Below, one piece after another: positions 33,052 through 41,526 of a stretch of DNA of 64,000 nt (its first letter is position 1; each line of letters opens with the position of its first letter). The DNA is taken from assembly GCA_021732215.1 (NCBI GenBank), contig JAKFVL010000023.1:62001-126000 (forward strand), in the 5' to 3' direction. The stretch is from Hyphomicrobiales bacterium. GTDB taxonomy: Bacteria; Pseudomonadota; Alphaproteobacteria; Rhizobiales; Xanthobacteraceae. The position numbers were made by a program, and so were the translations under genes. A model generated the notes under the pieces. The model was not told the origin of the DNA, did no database searches, and saw only the letters and a list, made by a program, of their open reading frames with translations.

Positions 33052-34275
33052 TTATTGCGCCACCCAAGCCGGCTTCGGCACGACGGCCTTGCGCGCGCCT
33101 TCGTTGGCGGCGGGCGCGACGCCGTAGAACTCGCCGTCCTGCCACTGGCCGACCCACCAGTAACGTGTTGGCATGTTGTTCTCGAGCTTCACCTTGCCGA
33201 TCACCGTGTCGAACGTGCCCGTCTGCAGTTCCTTGATGACGGCCGCACGGTCGACCTTGCCGACCTTCTCGATGGCCTGTTGCAGCATCTGGAGGCTGGC
33301 GTAGGTCACGGCACTCGCCCAGCGGTCAGGCTCCGCGCCATTTGCCGCGGAGGCTTTGTGTCTGGCGAGATAGTCCTTGATTGCCGGGCTGTCGCCGCTC
33401 CAGCCGCCGATCCCCATCACCCCCTCGGTGTTCTTGCCGAAGCGCTGGCGATAGAGCGGAAATGCCGTCCCGACGCCGGTGTAGAACACCTTCGGATTGA
33501 GCCCGGCAATCCGCGATTGTTCGGTCAGCGCCAGCGTGTCCGGCGGATAGCTGAAGGCGATGAACACGTCCGGATTGAGCGCCTTCACCTCGTTGATGAT
33601 CGGCGCCAGATCCTGTGTGCCGATCGGGTAGCTCTTGTCGTAGGCGAGTTTGAACTTGGCGTCGGTCAAGGCCTTGCGCCCGGCCGACGACAGATCGATG
33701 CCGAAACCGTCGGCGATGCTGACCATCGCCACGGTGTCGCCGATCGCCTTGTCGTCGCGCAGTTTCACGAGCAGGTCGACCAGCGTCTTGGCGGCATCGG
33801 CGCTGGTGCCGAGCAGCCAGAAGCTGTTGGGCCAGCGCTTGGCGAGCTCCGGCGCGCGATCTGTCACGGCAGTCGCGGCGAGATGCGGATAGCCTTCGCG
33901 GTTGAGCGTGGGCCCGACGGCGAGGTTGAGACCCGTGCCCCATGGCGGCAGAATGAAATCGACCTTGTCCTGGTTGACCAGCCGCTCGATGGCGCGGACG
34001 GCTTCTTCGGCGTTCGAGCGATCGTCGTATTGCACGATCTCGATCGGCACGCGCTTGTCGCCGAGCTTGATGCCGCCGGCCGCGTTCACTTCTTTAACCC
34101 ACAACTCATAGTTCGGCAGCGTGGTGACCGCGGCGCCCCCGGTATTCGGGCCCGTTCGCGAAATCGCGTAACCGATCTTGAGCGACGCCTGCGCGTGAGC
34201 TGTGGCGACCAATCCGAACGTGGCAGCACAGACGGATGCGAGCAGCGCCATGCGGCGCGTGATGGTTGTTCCCAT
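33052..34275 (-). CDS. ABC transporter substrate-binding protein, LivK-like (periplasmic binding type 1)
   Basis: 407 aa. Signal peptide ends VATAHAQ. Pattern of the Leu/Ile/Val-binding family: LKIGYAISRTGPNTGGAAVT, WVKEVNAAGGI, VEIVQYDD-like IEIVQYDDRS and DFILPPWGTG. First gene of the operon binding protein-LivH-LivM-LivG-LivF/aldehyde dehydrogenase. GGGAGGAGAAC is a strong ribosome binding site. The divergent AraC gene at 34446 is the probable regulator. Ligand unknown; the aldehyde dehydrogenase at the operon end favours a degradable aromatic or aliphatic solute over a plain amino acid. Confidence 0.9.
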   Translation of the reverse strand: MGTTITRRMALLASVCAATFGLVATAHAQASLKIGYAISRTGPNTGGAAVTTLPNYELWVKEVNAAGGIKLGDKRVPIEIVQYDDRSNAEEAVRAIERLVNQDKVDFILPPWGTGLNLAVGPTLNREGYPHLAATAVTDRAPELAKRWPNSFWLLGTSADAAKTLVDLLVKLRDDKAIGDTVAMVSIADGFGIDLSSAGRKALTDAKFKLAYDKSYPIGTQDLAPIINEVKALNPDVFIAFSYPPDTLALTEQSRIAGLNPKVFYTGVGTAFPLYRQRFGKNTEGVMGIGGWSGDSPAIKDYLARHKASAANGAEPDRWASAVTYASLQMLQQAIEKVGKVDRAAVIKELQTGTFDTVIGKVKLENNMPTRYWWVGQWQDGEFYGVAPAANEGARKAVVPKPAWVAQ

Positions 34276-34445
34276 GTTCTCCTCCCAGAGATGCGTTGAG
34301 CGGCGTCATTGGCTGGCGCTCGTGAATACCCGGACGTTAGAGGAGGTCGCCGCATGCTTGGAATTGGACGAAACCGAGGAAAGATTGTATTCTTCTGGCA
34401 GAAACGTGTCGCATTGGGCGGCGTATTGTCTCAGCGAGAGCTGCC

Positions 34446-35357
34446 ATGCTGGCGTCGCCGGGTTTCAGAGGATTACCGGTTGGTGTTGCTTTGGCCGTCA
34501 GAGCCGAGGCATTTTCGGCAGCACTCGCGCCCCGCACCTGGATTCTCCGGCAAAAAGGCGAGCGCCGAGCGCACCTCATGCTGCTGCAGGGCGACCGCGC
34601 GACGGCCTCATGGCAAGGGACGACTGCCACGCTCGAAGCGCCTGCACTGCTTTGGCTTCCAGGTAACATCGATGCTGTCATCGAAGTCAGCGCCGGTGCG
34701 AATGGACTGCTGATCTCGATGGACGATGATCTTCTCATCAAGATCGTGGCGGGCAGCGCCGAGGCGCTCGACCTTCGCCGCGCGACGGATCGCTTTGCGC
34801 TGATCGAAAGCGAATCGCTGATCGCACAACTCGAAACGATTGCGAGTTCGTGCCGTTCCATCGAGTCCGAACTTCGAAATCCGGGGCATGGCGGGGCAAC
34901 GCTCATCTCGTCCCACATTCTGATGCTATGCCTGCATTTGTGGCGGCTCGGGACGCCGCGCGAATCGCAACCTGAATCTGCTGCACGCGGAGGCGGCGTC
35001 GCGCTGGTCGGCAATTTTCTCCAGATGGTGGAATTGCATTATCGCGACGGCTGGACGGTGGCGCGCTATGCCGCAATGCTTGGTGTGACGTCCGACAAAC
35101 TGCACGCGCATTGTCAGCGTGAAAAAGGCAGCGGACCGCGCGCCATCATTCATGAGCGTCTGGTGCGGGAAGCCTGTGCCCGCCTCGAACAGCTCGATCT
35201 GCCGGTCGAACAGATCGGCTACGGTCTGGGTTTCCGCGACCCTGCGTATTTCAACCGCTTCTTCCGGAAGTATCGCGGTGCGTCGCCGGGTCTCTATCGG
35301 CGTCAGATCCGGCTCGAACATGCGCGCAGCGGACCATCCTATGCGGCATGGCCATGA
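34446..35357 (+). CDS. AraC family transcriptional regulator
   Basis: 303 aa. The N-terminal about 190 residues form a cupin-like ligand domain (LMLLQGDRATASWQGTTATL). The C-terminal AraC DNA-binding domain has two helix-turn-helix units (WTVARYAAMLGVTSDKLHAH and EQIGYGLGFRDPAYFNRFFR) and ends with KYRGASPGLYRRQ. Divergent from the liv-type operon with a 170-bp gap, and upstream of the oxidoreductase/TcuAB genes, so it probably controls one or both in response to the imported compound. Confidence 0.9.
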   Translation: MLASPGFRGLPVGVALAVRAEAFSAALAPRTWILRQKGERRAHLMLLQGDRATASWQGTTATLEAPALLWLPGNIDAVIEVSAGANGLLISMDDDLLIKIVAGSAEALDLRRATDRFALIESESLIAQLETIASSCRSIESELRNPGHGGATLISSHILMLCLHLWRLGTPRESQPESAARGGGVALVGNFLQMVELHYRDGWTVARYAAMLGVTSDKLHAHCQREKGSGPRAIIHERLVREACARLEQLDLPVEQIGYGLGFRDPAYFNRFFRKYRGASPGLYRRQIRLEHARSGPSYAAWP

Positions 35358-35445
35358 GCGCTGGCAAGCCAAACGTGACTTCTGCTAAACATGGCGCATG
35401 ATGCGTCGCCGGCGGCGGCGATCTTCCGCAAAATGGAACACGCAG

Positions 35446-36342
35446 ATGACGCAGACGATCGGCTTTGTCGGGCTCGGGGTGATGGGCGAGCCGATGTGCC
35501 GGAATCTCGCGCGCAAAAGCGGCGCAGCGGTTGTCGGCTACGATCGCGATTCAGCGCCGCTGGATCGTTTGCGGCCGTTCGGCGTCGAGGCTGCGGCCTC
35601 GCTCTCCGATCTCGCCGCGCGGTGCGAGATTATTTTTCTGGCGCTGCCGAGCGGCGCCCATGTCGAAGCCGTCTGCGATGGATCCGATGGGTTGCTGGCT
35701 CACGCGGGTGCACGACACACGATCGTCGACCTCGGTACATCGCCGGTCGATCTCACCCGCGATCTGGCCGCGCGATTTGCGGCCAGAAGCGCAGGCTACG
35801 CGGATTCGCCGATTGCGCGGACGCGGCAGGCGGCTGAAGACGGCACGCTCAGCGTCATGGTCGGCGCCGACGACGTCGTATTCGCGTCTATCAAGCCGCT
35901 GCTTGCGACGTTTGCGACCGACATCACGCATTGCGGTCCGGTCGGTGCGGGTCAGATCGTCAAGATCCTGAACAATATGGTTCTGGTGGAGACAGTTGTC
36001 GCGTTGGGCGAAGCGCTGGCGACAGCGCGAAACGCGGGGCTCGACGGAAAAATCCTGTTCGAGACGTTGACCAAAGGCTCGGCGGACAGCTTCGCGCTGC
36101 GCAATCACGGCATGAAAGCGATGCTCTTGGACAACTTTCCGGAGCGGGCATTTTCCACGCAGTATGCGCGCAAGGACATTGGCTACGCGCTCGAGCTCGC
36201 CGCATCCGTCGGCATGAAATTACCGGGCGCGGAAAACGCCGATAGCATACTGGCGGAGGCGGCTGGCGCAGGTTTTGGCGATCTTTATTGGCCGGTGATC
36301 TACCGCGTGATTGCGGACGTGCAACGCAGAACCGCTCCCTGA
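35446..36342 (+). CDS. NAD(P)-dependent oxidoreductase, HIBADH family
   Basis: 298 aa from the ATG at 35446. TIGFVGLGVMGEPMCRNLAR is the Rossmann motif, IIFLALPSG follows, and the substrate motif DSPIARTRQAAEDGTLSVMV is near residue 120 (family DxPVSGG is altered to DSPIART). Catalytic Lys in GAGQIVKILNNM. Beta-hydroxyacid dehydrogenases of this group act on 3-hydroxyisobutyrate, tartronate semialdehyde and similar acids; the changed substrate loop points to something else. TcuA starts 5 bp after its stop, so it is probably part of the same catabolic operon. Confidence 0.88.
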   Translation: MTQTIGFVGLGVMGEPMCRNLARKSGAAVVGYDRDSAPLDRLRPFGVEAAASLSDLAARCEIIFLALPSGAHVEAVCDGSDGLLAHAGARHTIVDLGTSPVDLTRDLAARFAARSAGYADSPIARTRQAAEDGTLSVMVGADDVVFASIKPLLATFATDITHCGPVGAGQIVKILNNMVLVETVVALGEALATARNAGLDGKILFETLTKGSADSFALRNHGMKAMLLDNFPERAFSTQYARKDIGYALELAASVGMKLPGAENADSILAEAAGAGFGDLYWPVIYRVIADVQRRTAP

Positions 36343-36346
36343 CGCG

Positions 36347-37744
36347 ATGCCTGATTTCACCCGGCGCTTTGATGTTCTCATTATCGGCGGCGGCAATGCC
36401 GCGCTCTGCGCCGCGATCAGCGCGCGTCGGGCCGGCGCGTCTGTGCTGGTGCTGGAAGGTGCGCCGAAATTCTATCGCGGCGGCAACACGCGCCATACGC
36501 GCAACATGCGCTGCGCGCATGATACCGCAACCCAGCATTTGACTGGTCCCTATACCGAGGATGAATTCTGGGATGATCTCAAGCGCGTGACGCAAGGTCA
36601 TACCGACGAGGAGCTGGCGCGATTCACGATCGCCCAGTCAAAGGAGATGCTCAGCTGGATCGGAGAGCAGGGCGTGCGATTTCAGCCGCCGCTGGGAGGT
36701 ACGTTGAGCCTCGGGCGCACCAACTCGTTCTTTCTCGGTGGCGGCCGCGCCATGCTCAATGCGCTGTATCTGACAGCGGAGGCGCTGGGCGTCGAAGTCG
36801 TCTACGATGCGGAGGTCACCGATCTTGACATCGACGATGGCGTGTTTCTTTCGGCGACGGCCGTTTTTGGCGGGCAATCAGTGAACGTGCGCGCTGGCGC
36901 GCTGGTCGCCGCTGCAGGCGGTTTTGAAGCCAACATCGAATGGCTGAAGCAATACTGGGGCGCCGCCGCGGATAATTTTCTCATTCGTGGCACGCCGTAT
37001 AATCGCGGCACCATTCTGCGGATGCTGCTCGATCATGGCGTTCAGGAGGTCGGCGATCCGACGCAGTGCCATGCGGTCGCGATCGACGCGCGATCGCCGC
37101 GTTTCGACGGCGGCATCATCACGCGCCTCGACTGCGTGGTGTTCGGTGTCGTGCTGAACAAGCATGCCGAACGCTTTTATGATGAGGGCGAGGATTTCTG
37201 GCCGAAGCGCTACGCGATCTGGGGACGTCTGATTGCGGGACAGCCGGATCAGATCGCCTATATCGTGTTCGACGCCAAATCGCTCAACGCATTCATGCCG
37301 TCGCTGTATCCACCGATAACCGCACCGACCATCCGCGAGCTGGCAGACAGACTCGAACTTGATCCGGACAGAGCGGATGCGACCATTGCCGCATTCAATT
37401 CCGCGGTCGTTCCGGGCTCGTTCGATCACACGATCCTCGACAACTGCCGCACCGAAGGACTGACGCCGCCAAAAACCCACTGGGCGCTGCCGCTCGATAC
37501 GCCGCCATACTATGCCTATCCGGTTCGGCCGGGCATCACCTTCACTTATCTTGGCACCCGCGTAAACCGCGATGCGCGAATGATCATGAACAGCGGCAAA
37601 CCATCGGCCAATATGTTTTCCGCAGGCGAGATCATGGCGGGCAATGTACTGGGGCGCGGCTATGCTGCCGGAATCGGGATGACGATCGGCAGCGTGTTCG
37701 GCCGCGTCGCCGGCCGCACCGCTGCAATGACTGTGCGCAATTGA
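36347..37744 (+). CDS. tcuA: FAD-dependent tricarballylate dehydrogenase TcuA
   Basis: 465 aa. The FAD-binding N-terminus is FDVLIIGGGNAALCAAISAR, then the TcuA hallmark GGNTRHTRNMRC. The C-terminus has GEIMAGNVLGRGYAAGIGMT of the fumarate reductase/succinate dehydrogenase flavoprotein group. In Salmonella TcuA oxidises tricarballylate to cis-aconitate and hands electrons to TcuB. TcuB follows 16 bp downstream. Tricarballylate itself is not proven here; a related tricarboxylate is possible. No TcuC carrier is near, but a TctC-type binding protein lies at 27274. Confidence 0.88.
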   Translation: MPDFTRRFDVLIIGGGNAALCAAISARRAGASVLVLEGAPKFYRGGNTRHTRNMRCAHDTATQHLTGPYTEDEFWDDLKRVTQGHTDEELARFTIAQSKEMLSWIGEQGVRFQPPLGGTLSLGRTNSFFLGGGRAMLNALYLTAEALGVEVVYDAEVTDLDIDDGVFLSATAVFGGQSVNVRAGALVAAAGGFEANIEWLKQYWGAAADNFLIRGTPYNRGTILRMLLDHGVQEVGDPTQCHAVAIDARSPRFDGGIITRLDCVVFGVVLNKHAERFYDEGEDFWPKRYAIWGRLIAGQPDQIAYIVFDAKSLNAFMPSLYPPITAPTIRELADRLELDPDRADATIAAFNSAVVPGSFDHTILDNCRTEGLTPPKTHWALPLDTPPYYAYPVRPGITFTYLGTRVNRDARMIMNSGKPSANMFSAGEIMAGNVLGRGYAAGIGMTIGSVFGRVAGRTAAMTVRN

Positions 37745-37760
37745 GCAAGACAGGCGATCG

Positions 37761-38882
37761 ATGCTGGATTTGACGAGTGCCGCATACCCGTCGCCGCTTC
37801 CGGCAGGTGGAAACCTTGCCGAAGCCGAACGGCTGATGACGATCTGCAACGCCTGCCGCTATTGCGAGGGGCTTTGCGCGGTTTTCCCGGCGATGGAATT
37901 GCGCCGCGCGTTCACTCCCGGCGACCTCAATTACCTGGCCAATCTCTGCCACAGTTGCGGAGCCTGCTACTACGACTGCCAGTTTGCGACACCGCACGAG
38001 TTTGCCGTTAACGTGCCGCAAACTCTGGCGGCTGTGCGGGCGGACTCTTATGCGGCCTACACCTGGCCGCGATTTTTCTCCGGAGCCTTTCGGCGCAACG
38101 GGCTGACGATCAGCCTTGCCGCTGCGTTGAGTGTTGCGGGCTTCATGATGGCATTCATGGCGCTGAACGATCCGGCGGTGATGTTCGGCACGCATGTCGG
38201 GCAGGGAGCATTCTACAAAATCATGCCGCACGGAGCGATGGTCGCGATCTTTGGCGCGGCATTTCTCTATTCGCTGCTGGCGCTGGCGATGGGATTCCGG
38301 CTGTTCTGGAAAGATGTGTCGCCAAGCGCTCATGCGGTTTCGTTGTGGGAAGCGGTCAAGGATGCGTCGCAGCTACGCTATCTCGATGGCGGCGGCGTCG
38401 GGTGCATGAATGAGAACGACAAGCCGCGCGATCGCCGCCGGCTCTATCACCACCTGACATTTTACGGCTTCTGGCTGTGCTTCGCATCGACAACGGTTGC
38501 GACGATCTATGCCTACGGTTTCGGCTGGCACGCGCCGTATCGCATCACCGATTTTCCTGTGGTGCTGGGGACGGTCGGGGGCATCGGATTGGTGATCGGT
38601 CCGATCGGGCTCTTGCTCGCGAAACGGCAGCGCGATCCGGCCATGGTTGAAGCAAGCCAAACCGGGATGGACACCGGTTTCATCGTCATGCTGCTGCTCA
38701 CGTCAATCACAGGTTTGCTGTTGCTGGTGCTGCGCGCGACGCCCGCCATGGGCACGCTGCTCGCGCTGCATCTCGGATTTGTGTTCGGCTTCTTCGTGAC
38801 GATGCCCTACAGCAAGTTTGTCCATGGCATCTACCGGTTTGGCGCGCTCGTCAAATACGCCGCCGAACGCAAAGCATCATGA
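37761..38882 (+). CDS. tcuB: Tricarballylate utilization protein TcuB
   Basis: 373 aa membrane iron-sulfur/cytochrome protein. Two cysteine clusters lie in the N-terminal third (CNACRYCEGLC and CHSCGACYYDC), enough for two 4Fe-4S clusters. They are followed by about six membrane helices with conserved His residues (LYHHLTFYGFW, KFVHGIYR) suited to haem binding. It re-oxidises the FADH2 of TcuA and passes electrons to the membrane quinone pool. Last gene of the group; the next gene converges. Confidence 0.9.
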   Translation: MLDLTSAAYPSPLPAGGNLAEAERLMTICNACRYCEGLCAVFPAMELRRAFTPGDLNYLANLCHSCGACYYDCQFATPHEFAVNVPQTLAAVRADSYAAYTWPRFFSGAFRRNGLTISLAAALSVAGFMMAFMALNDPAVMFGTHVGQGAFYKIMPHGAMVAIFGAAFLYSLLALAMGFRLFWKDVSPSAHAVSLWEAVKDASQLRYLDGGGVGCMNENDKPRDRRRLYHHLTFYGFWLCFASTTVATIYAYGFGWHAPYRITDFPVVLGTVGGIGLVIGPIGLLLAKRQRDPAMVEASQTGMDTGFIVMLLLTSITGLLLLVLRATPAMGTLLALHLGFVFGFFVTMPYSKFVHGIYRFGALVKYAAERKAS

Positions 38883-38915
38883 TCCGGCGGCGGCTGCGAC
38901 AGGTGGGCAGCAGGG

Positions 38916-40307
38916 CTACTGCGGCGGTTGCGGCCACGGCCGCTGCGGACCGCGCATTTCCTCGAACGTTTTCGCCATCTGCAGTACGCCGAGATCGTCG
39001 AAGCGCTTGCCGATGATCTGCAGACCGATCGGAAAACCGCTGGCGTCGTATCCGGCATTGATCGACGCTGCCGGTTGCTCGGACATGTTCCAGCATGCCG
39101 TATAGGTGATGTGATCGAATGGCCGGGCCGGATCGTTCAACGGCGAGGCAAGTTCGGCTGGGAACTTCACCACTGGCGAGACCGGAGACAGCACATAGTC
39201 GACAGTCTGGAACAGTTTCGCCGACGCAGTGCGCATCGCCATGGTGGCGTTGAAGCCGCGCATCACATCGAGACCCGTCAGCTTCGCGGCTTGTTCGGCC
39301 CAGGCGTAGATATAGGGCAGCACCTTCTTCTGCTCACCGGCCGGAAGTTTCGAGATATCGTCCCATGATCGCGCGCGCCAGAACGTATCAAGTCCATCGA
39401 GCATCTCGCGCGTCATTGCTGTCGGCACCTCGGTGACAACCGCGCCGGCGCTTTCGAACAGTTTCGCGGCGGCAGTGACCGCTTTTCTCACCTCGTCCTC
39501 GAGCGGCATACCGAAGCCCAGATCGAGCATCAGTCCGATCTTTACGCCCTTCGGCGATGACTCCAGCGATTGCCAGTGAATGCTCGACGGCGGCAGGTTC
39601 ATCGAATCACGCGCATCGGGTTGCGAAAGCACACTCATCATCAATGCTGCATCCTCGACCGTGCGCGTCATCGGTCCGGCGACACGGCCGACGTAAGGCG
39701 GATCGATCGGGACGCGGCCAAGGCTGGGCTTCAGCGCGAACAGGCCGCACCAGCATGCGGGAAGCCGTACCGAACCGCCGATGTCGGTGCCGAGATGCAA
39801 CGGACCATATCCCGCAGCGCCAGCCGCAGCTGCGCCCGCGCTGGAGCCGCCGGGGTTCTTGCTGAGATCCCAAGGATTGCGCGTCAGCGGGTGAAAGCTC
39901 GACAGGCCCGACGACAGCATACCGTAGTCCGGCATCGTGGTCTTGGAATAGATCACTGCTCCCGCTTCGCGCATGCGCGCGGCCGGCGGTGCATCGGCTT
40001 CCGCCATCACCAGCTTCGTCGTGATCGATCCCAGCGGCACCGGCACGCCTTTGGTTGCGATGTTTTCCTTGATGGTCGCGGGAATGCCGTCCAGCGAGCC
40101 GATCGGCGCGCTTTTGGCCCAGCGTTCGGTCGACGTCTTCGCGGCAGCGCGTGCGCTGTCCGGATCGAACGCATAGAGCGCCTGGATATGCGGTTCCCAG
40201 CGCGCGATGTGCGCAAAAACGTCTTCGAGCACGTCCGACGGCGAAAACGTCTTTTCGTGATACCCGAACAGAAGTTCGACGGCGGAGAGATCGTGCAGAT
40301 CGGTCAT
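38916..40307 (-). CDS. Amidase (amidase signature family)
   Basis: 463 aa. Catalytic Lys in GIPATIKENIATKG, Ser region NPGGSSAGAAAAGAAGYG and nucleophile motif HLGTDIGGSVRLPA are all intact. It hydrolyses amides to acids. It is the most downstream gene of a same-strand series of hydrolases and a peptide-type ABC transporter (38916-46565), with short gaps of 34 bp to the M20 gene and 18 bp beyond it, so it probably processes the same imported compounds. Substrate unknown. Confidence 0.9.
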   Translation of the reverse strand: MTDLHDLSAVELLFGYHEKTFSPSDVLEDVFAHIARWEPHIQALYAFDPDSARAAAKTSTERWAKSAPIGSLDGIPATIKENIATKGVPVPLGSITTKLVMAEADAPPAARMREAGAVIYSKTTMPDYGMLSSGLSSFHPLTRNPWDLSKNPGGSSAGAAAAGAAGYGPLHLGTDIGGSVRLPACWCGLFALKPSLGRVPIDPPYVGRVAGPMTRTVEDAALMMSVLSQPDARDSMNLPPSSIHWQSLESSPKGVKIGLMLDLGFGMPLEDEVRKAVTAAAKLFESAGAVVTEVPTAMTREMLDGLDTFWRARSWDDISKLPAGEQKKVLPYIYAWAEQAAKLTGLDVMRGFNATMAMRTASAKLFQTVDYVLSPVSPVVKFPAELASPLNDPARPFDHITYTACWNMSEQPAASINAGYDASGFPIGLQIIGKRFDDLGVLQMAKTFEEMRGPQRPWPQPPQ

Positions 40308-40341
40308 GACGCTGGCTCCGCCGGCATTGCTGAATGAGCGG

Positions 40342-41508
40342 CTATGCCGACAGCGGCATCCGTGTCTCGATCAGGCGGGAGAAAATACTGGCGCCGATCG
40401 GCAGAATTTTGTCATCCAGCACGTAGCCGGGATTATGCACAGGTACCGAGCCGTCATGGCCGAGCCAGAAGTAAGCGCCCGGCACCGCATGCAGCATGTC
40501 GGCGAAATCCTCGCTGCCCATCTTGGGGCGGGCTGCGGTGGACACATTGTCCTTTCCGACAACGCCGCGGGCGATGTCCGCGACCGCAAGGGCATGCTCC
40601 TCATGATTGACGAGGACTGAGAAGATGTCGCGGATATCGACCTTGATCTCGACCTGAAACGCCGCTGCGATGCCTGCGGCAATCGCCTTCATGCGCTCGC
40701 GGATCAGCTTGCGGACACCATCGTCGAAGGCGCGCACGGTGCCGGCGAGATGGGCCTCCCCCGGGATGACGTTGTAGGCCGAACCCGCGTGAATTTTCGT
40801 GATGGAAAGCACCGCCGATTTCAGTGGGTTGACGTTGCGGCTGACGATGGATTGCAGCGCCTGCCCCAGTGTCAGGGCGATCACGACCGGGTCTTTCGAT
40901 TTGTCGGGCATCGCGCCGTGGCTGCCGTATCCGGTGATGTGGATATCGAAGAAATCCGCGCCCGCCATCGCCGGGCCTGGAAACACTGCGACCTGTCCGT
41001 GATCGAGGTCGGGAGCGTTGTGCAGGCCGTAAACCTCGTCGCAAGGAAAGCGCTTGAACAGATCGTCCTTGAGCATCGCGCGCGCCCCGCCAAGGCCTTC
41101 CTCGGCAGGCTGGAAGATGAAAACCGCGGTGCCATCGAAGTTGCGTGTCTCGGCGAGATAGCGCGCAGTGCCAAGCAACATCGTTGTGTGGCCATCATGA
41201 CCGCAGCCATGAAAGCGCCCCGGAATGGTCGAGCGCCAGGGCAGGTTGGTGTTTTCTTCCATCGGCAGCGCATCCATGTCGGCGCGCAAGCCGATGCGCT
41301 TTGCACCGCCGCCTTTGCCCTTGAGCACGCCGATCACGCCGGTGCCGCCGATCCCGCGATGAACCTCGACGCCCCATTGTTTCAGTTTGTCGGCAACGAT
41401 GCCGGAGGTCCGGTGTTCCTCGAAGCCGATCTCGGGATGGGCATGGAAATCGCGGCGGATCGCAGTGAGTTCGTCGGCAAAATTTTCGATCAGGTCGATA
41501 GTCGGCAT
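40342..41508 (-). CDS. M20 family amidohydrolase (hippurate hydrolase-like)
   Basis: 388 aa. M20D pattern: DFHAHPEIGFEEHRTSGIVA, the zinc ligands in HGCGHDGHTTMLLG, EEGLGGARAML with the catalytic Glu, GSHGAMPDKSKDPV and the late motif MGSEDFADML with a metal ligand. Such enzymes remove N-acyl groups from amino acids or cleave aminobenzoyl amides, acting in the cytoplasm. It lies between the MlrC-like gene (18 bp) and the amidase gene (33 bp) in the scavenging operon. Confidence 0.9.
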   Translation of the reverse strand: MPTIDLIENFADELTAIRRDFHAHPEIGFEEHRTSGIVADKLKQWGVEVHRGIGGTGVIGVLKGKGGGAKRIGLRADMDALPMEENTNLPWRSTIPGRFHGCGHDGHTTMLLGTARYLAETRNFDGTAVFIFQPAEEGLGGARAMLKDDLFKRFPCDEVYGLHNAPDLDHGQVAVFPGPAMAGADFFDIHITGYGSHGAMPDKSKDPVVIALTLGQALQSIVSRNVNPLKSAVLSITKIHAGSAYNVIPGEAHLAGTVRAFDDGVRKLIRERMKAIAAGIAAAFQVEIKVDIRDIFSVLVNHEEHALAVADIARGVVGKDNVSTAARPKMGSEDFADMLHAVPGAYFWLGHDGSVPVHNPGYVLDDKILPIGASIFSRLIETRMPLSA

Positions 41509-41526
41509 GGCTGATTTCCGGGCTCT

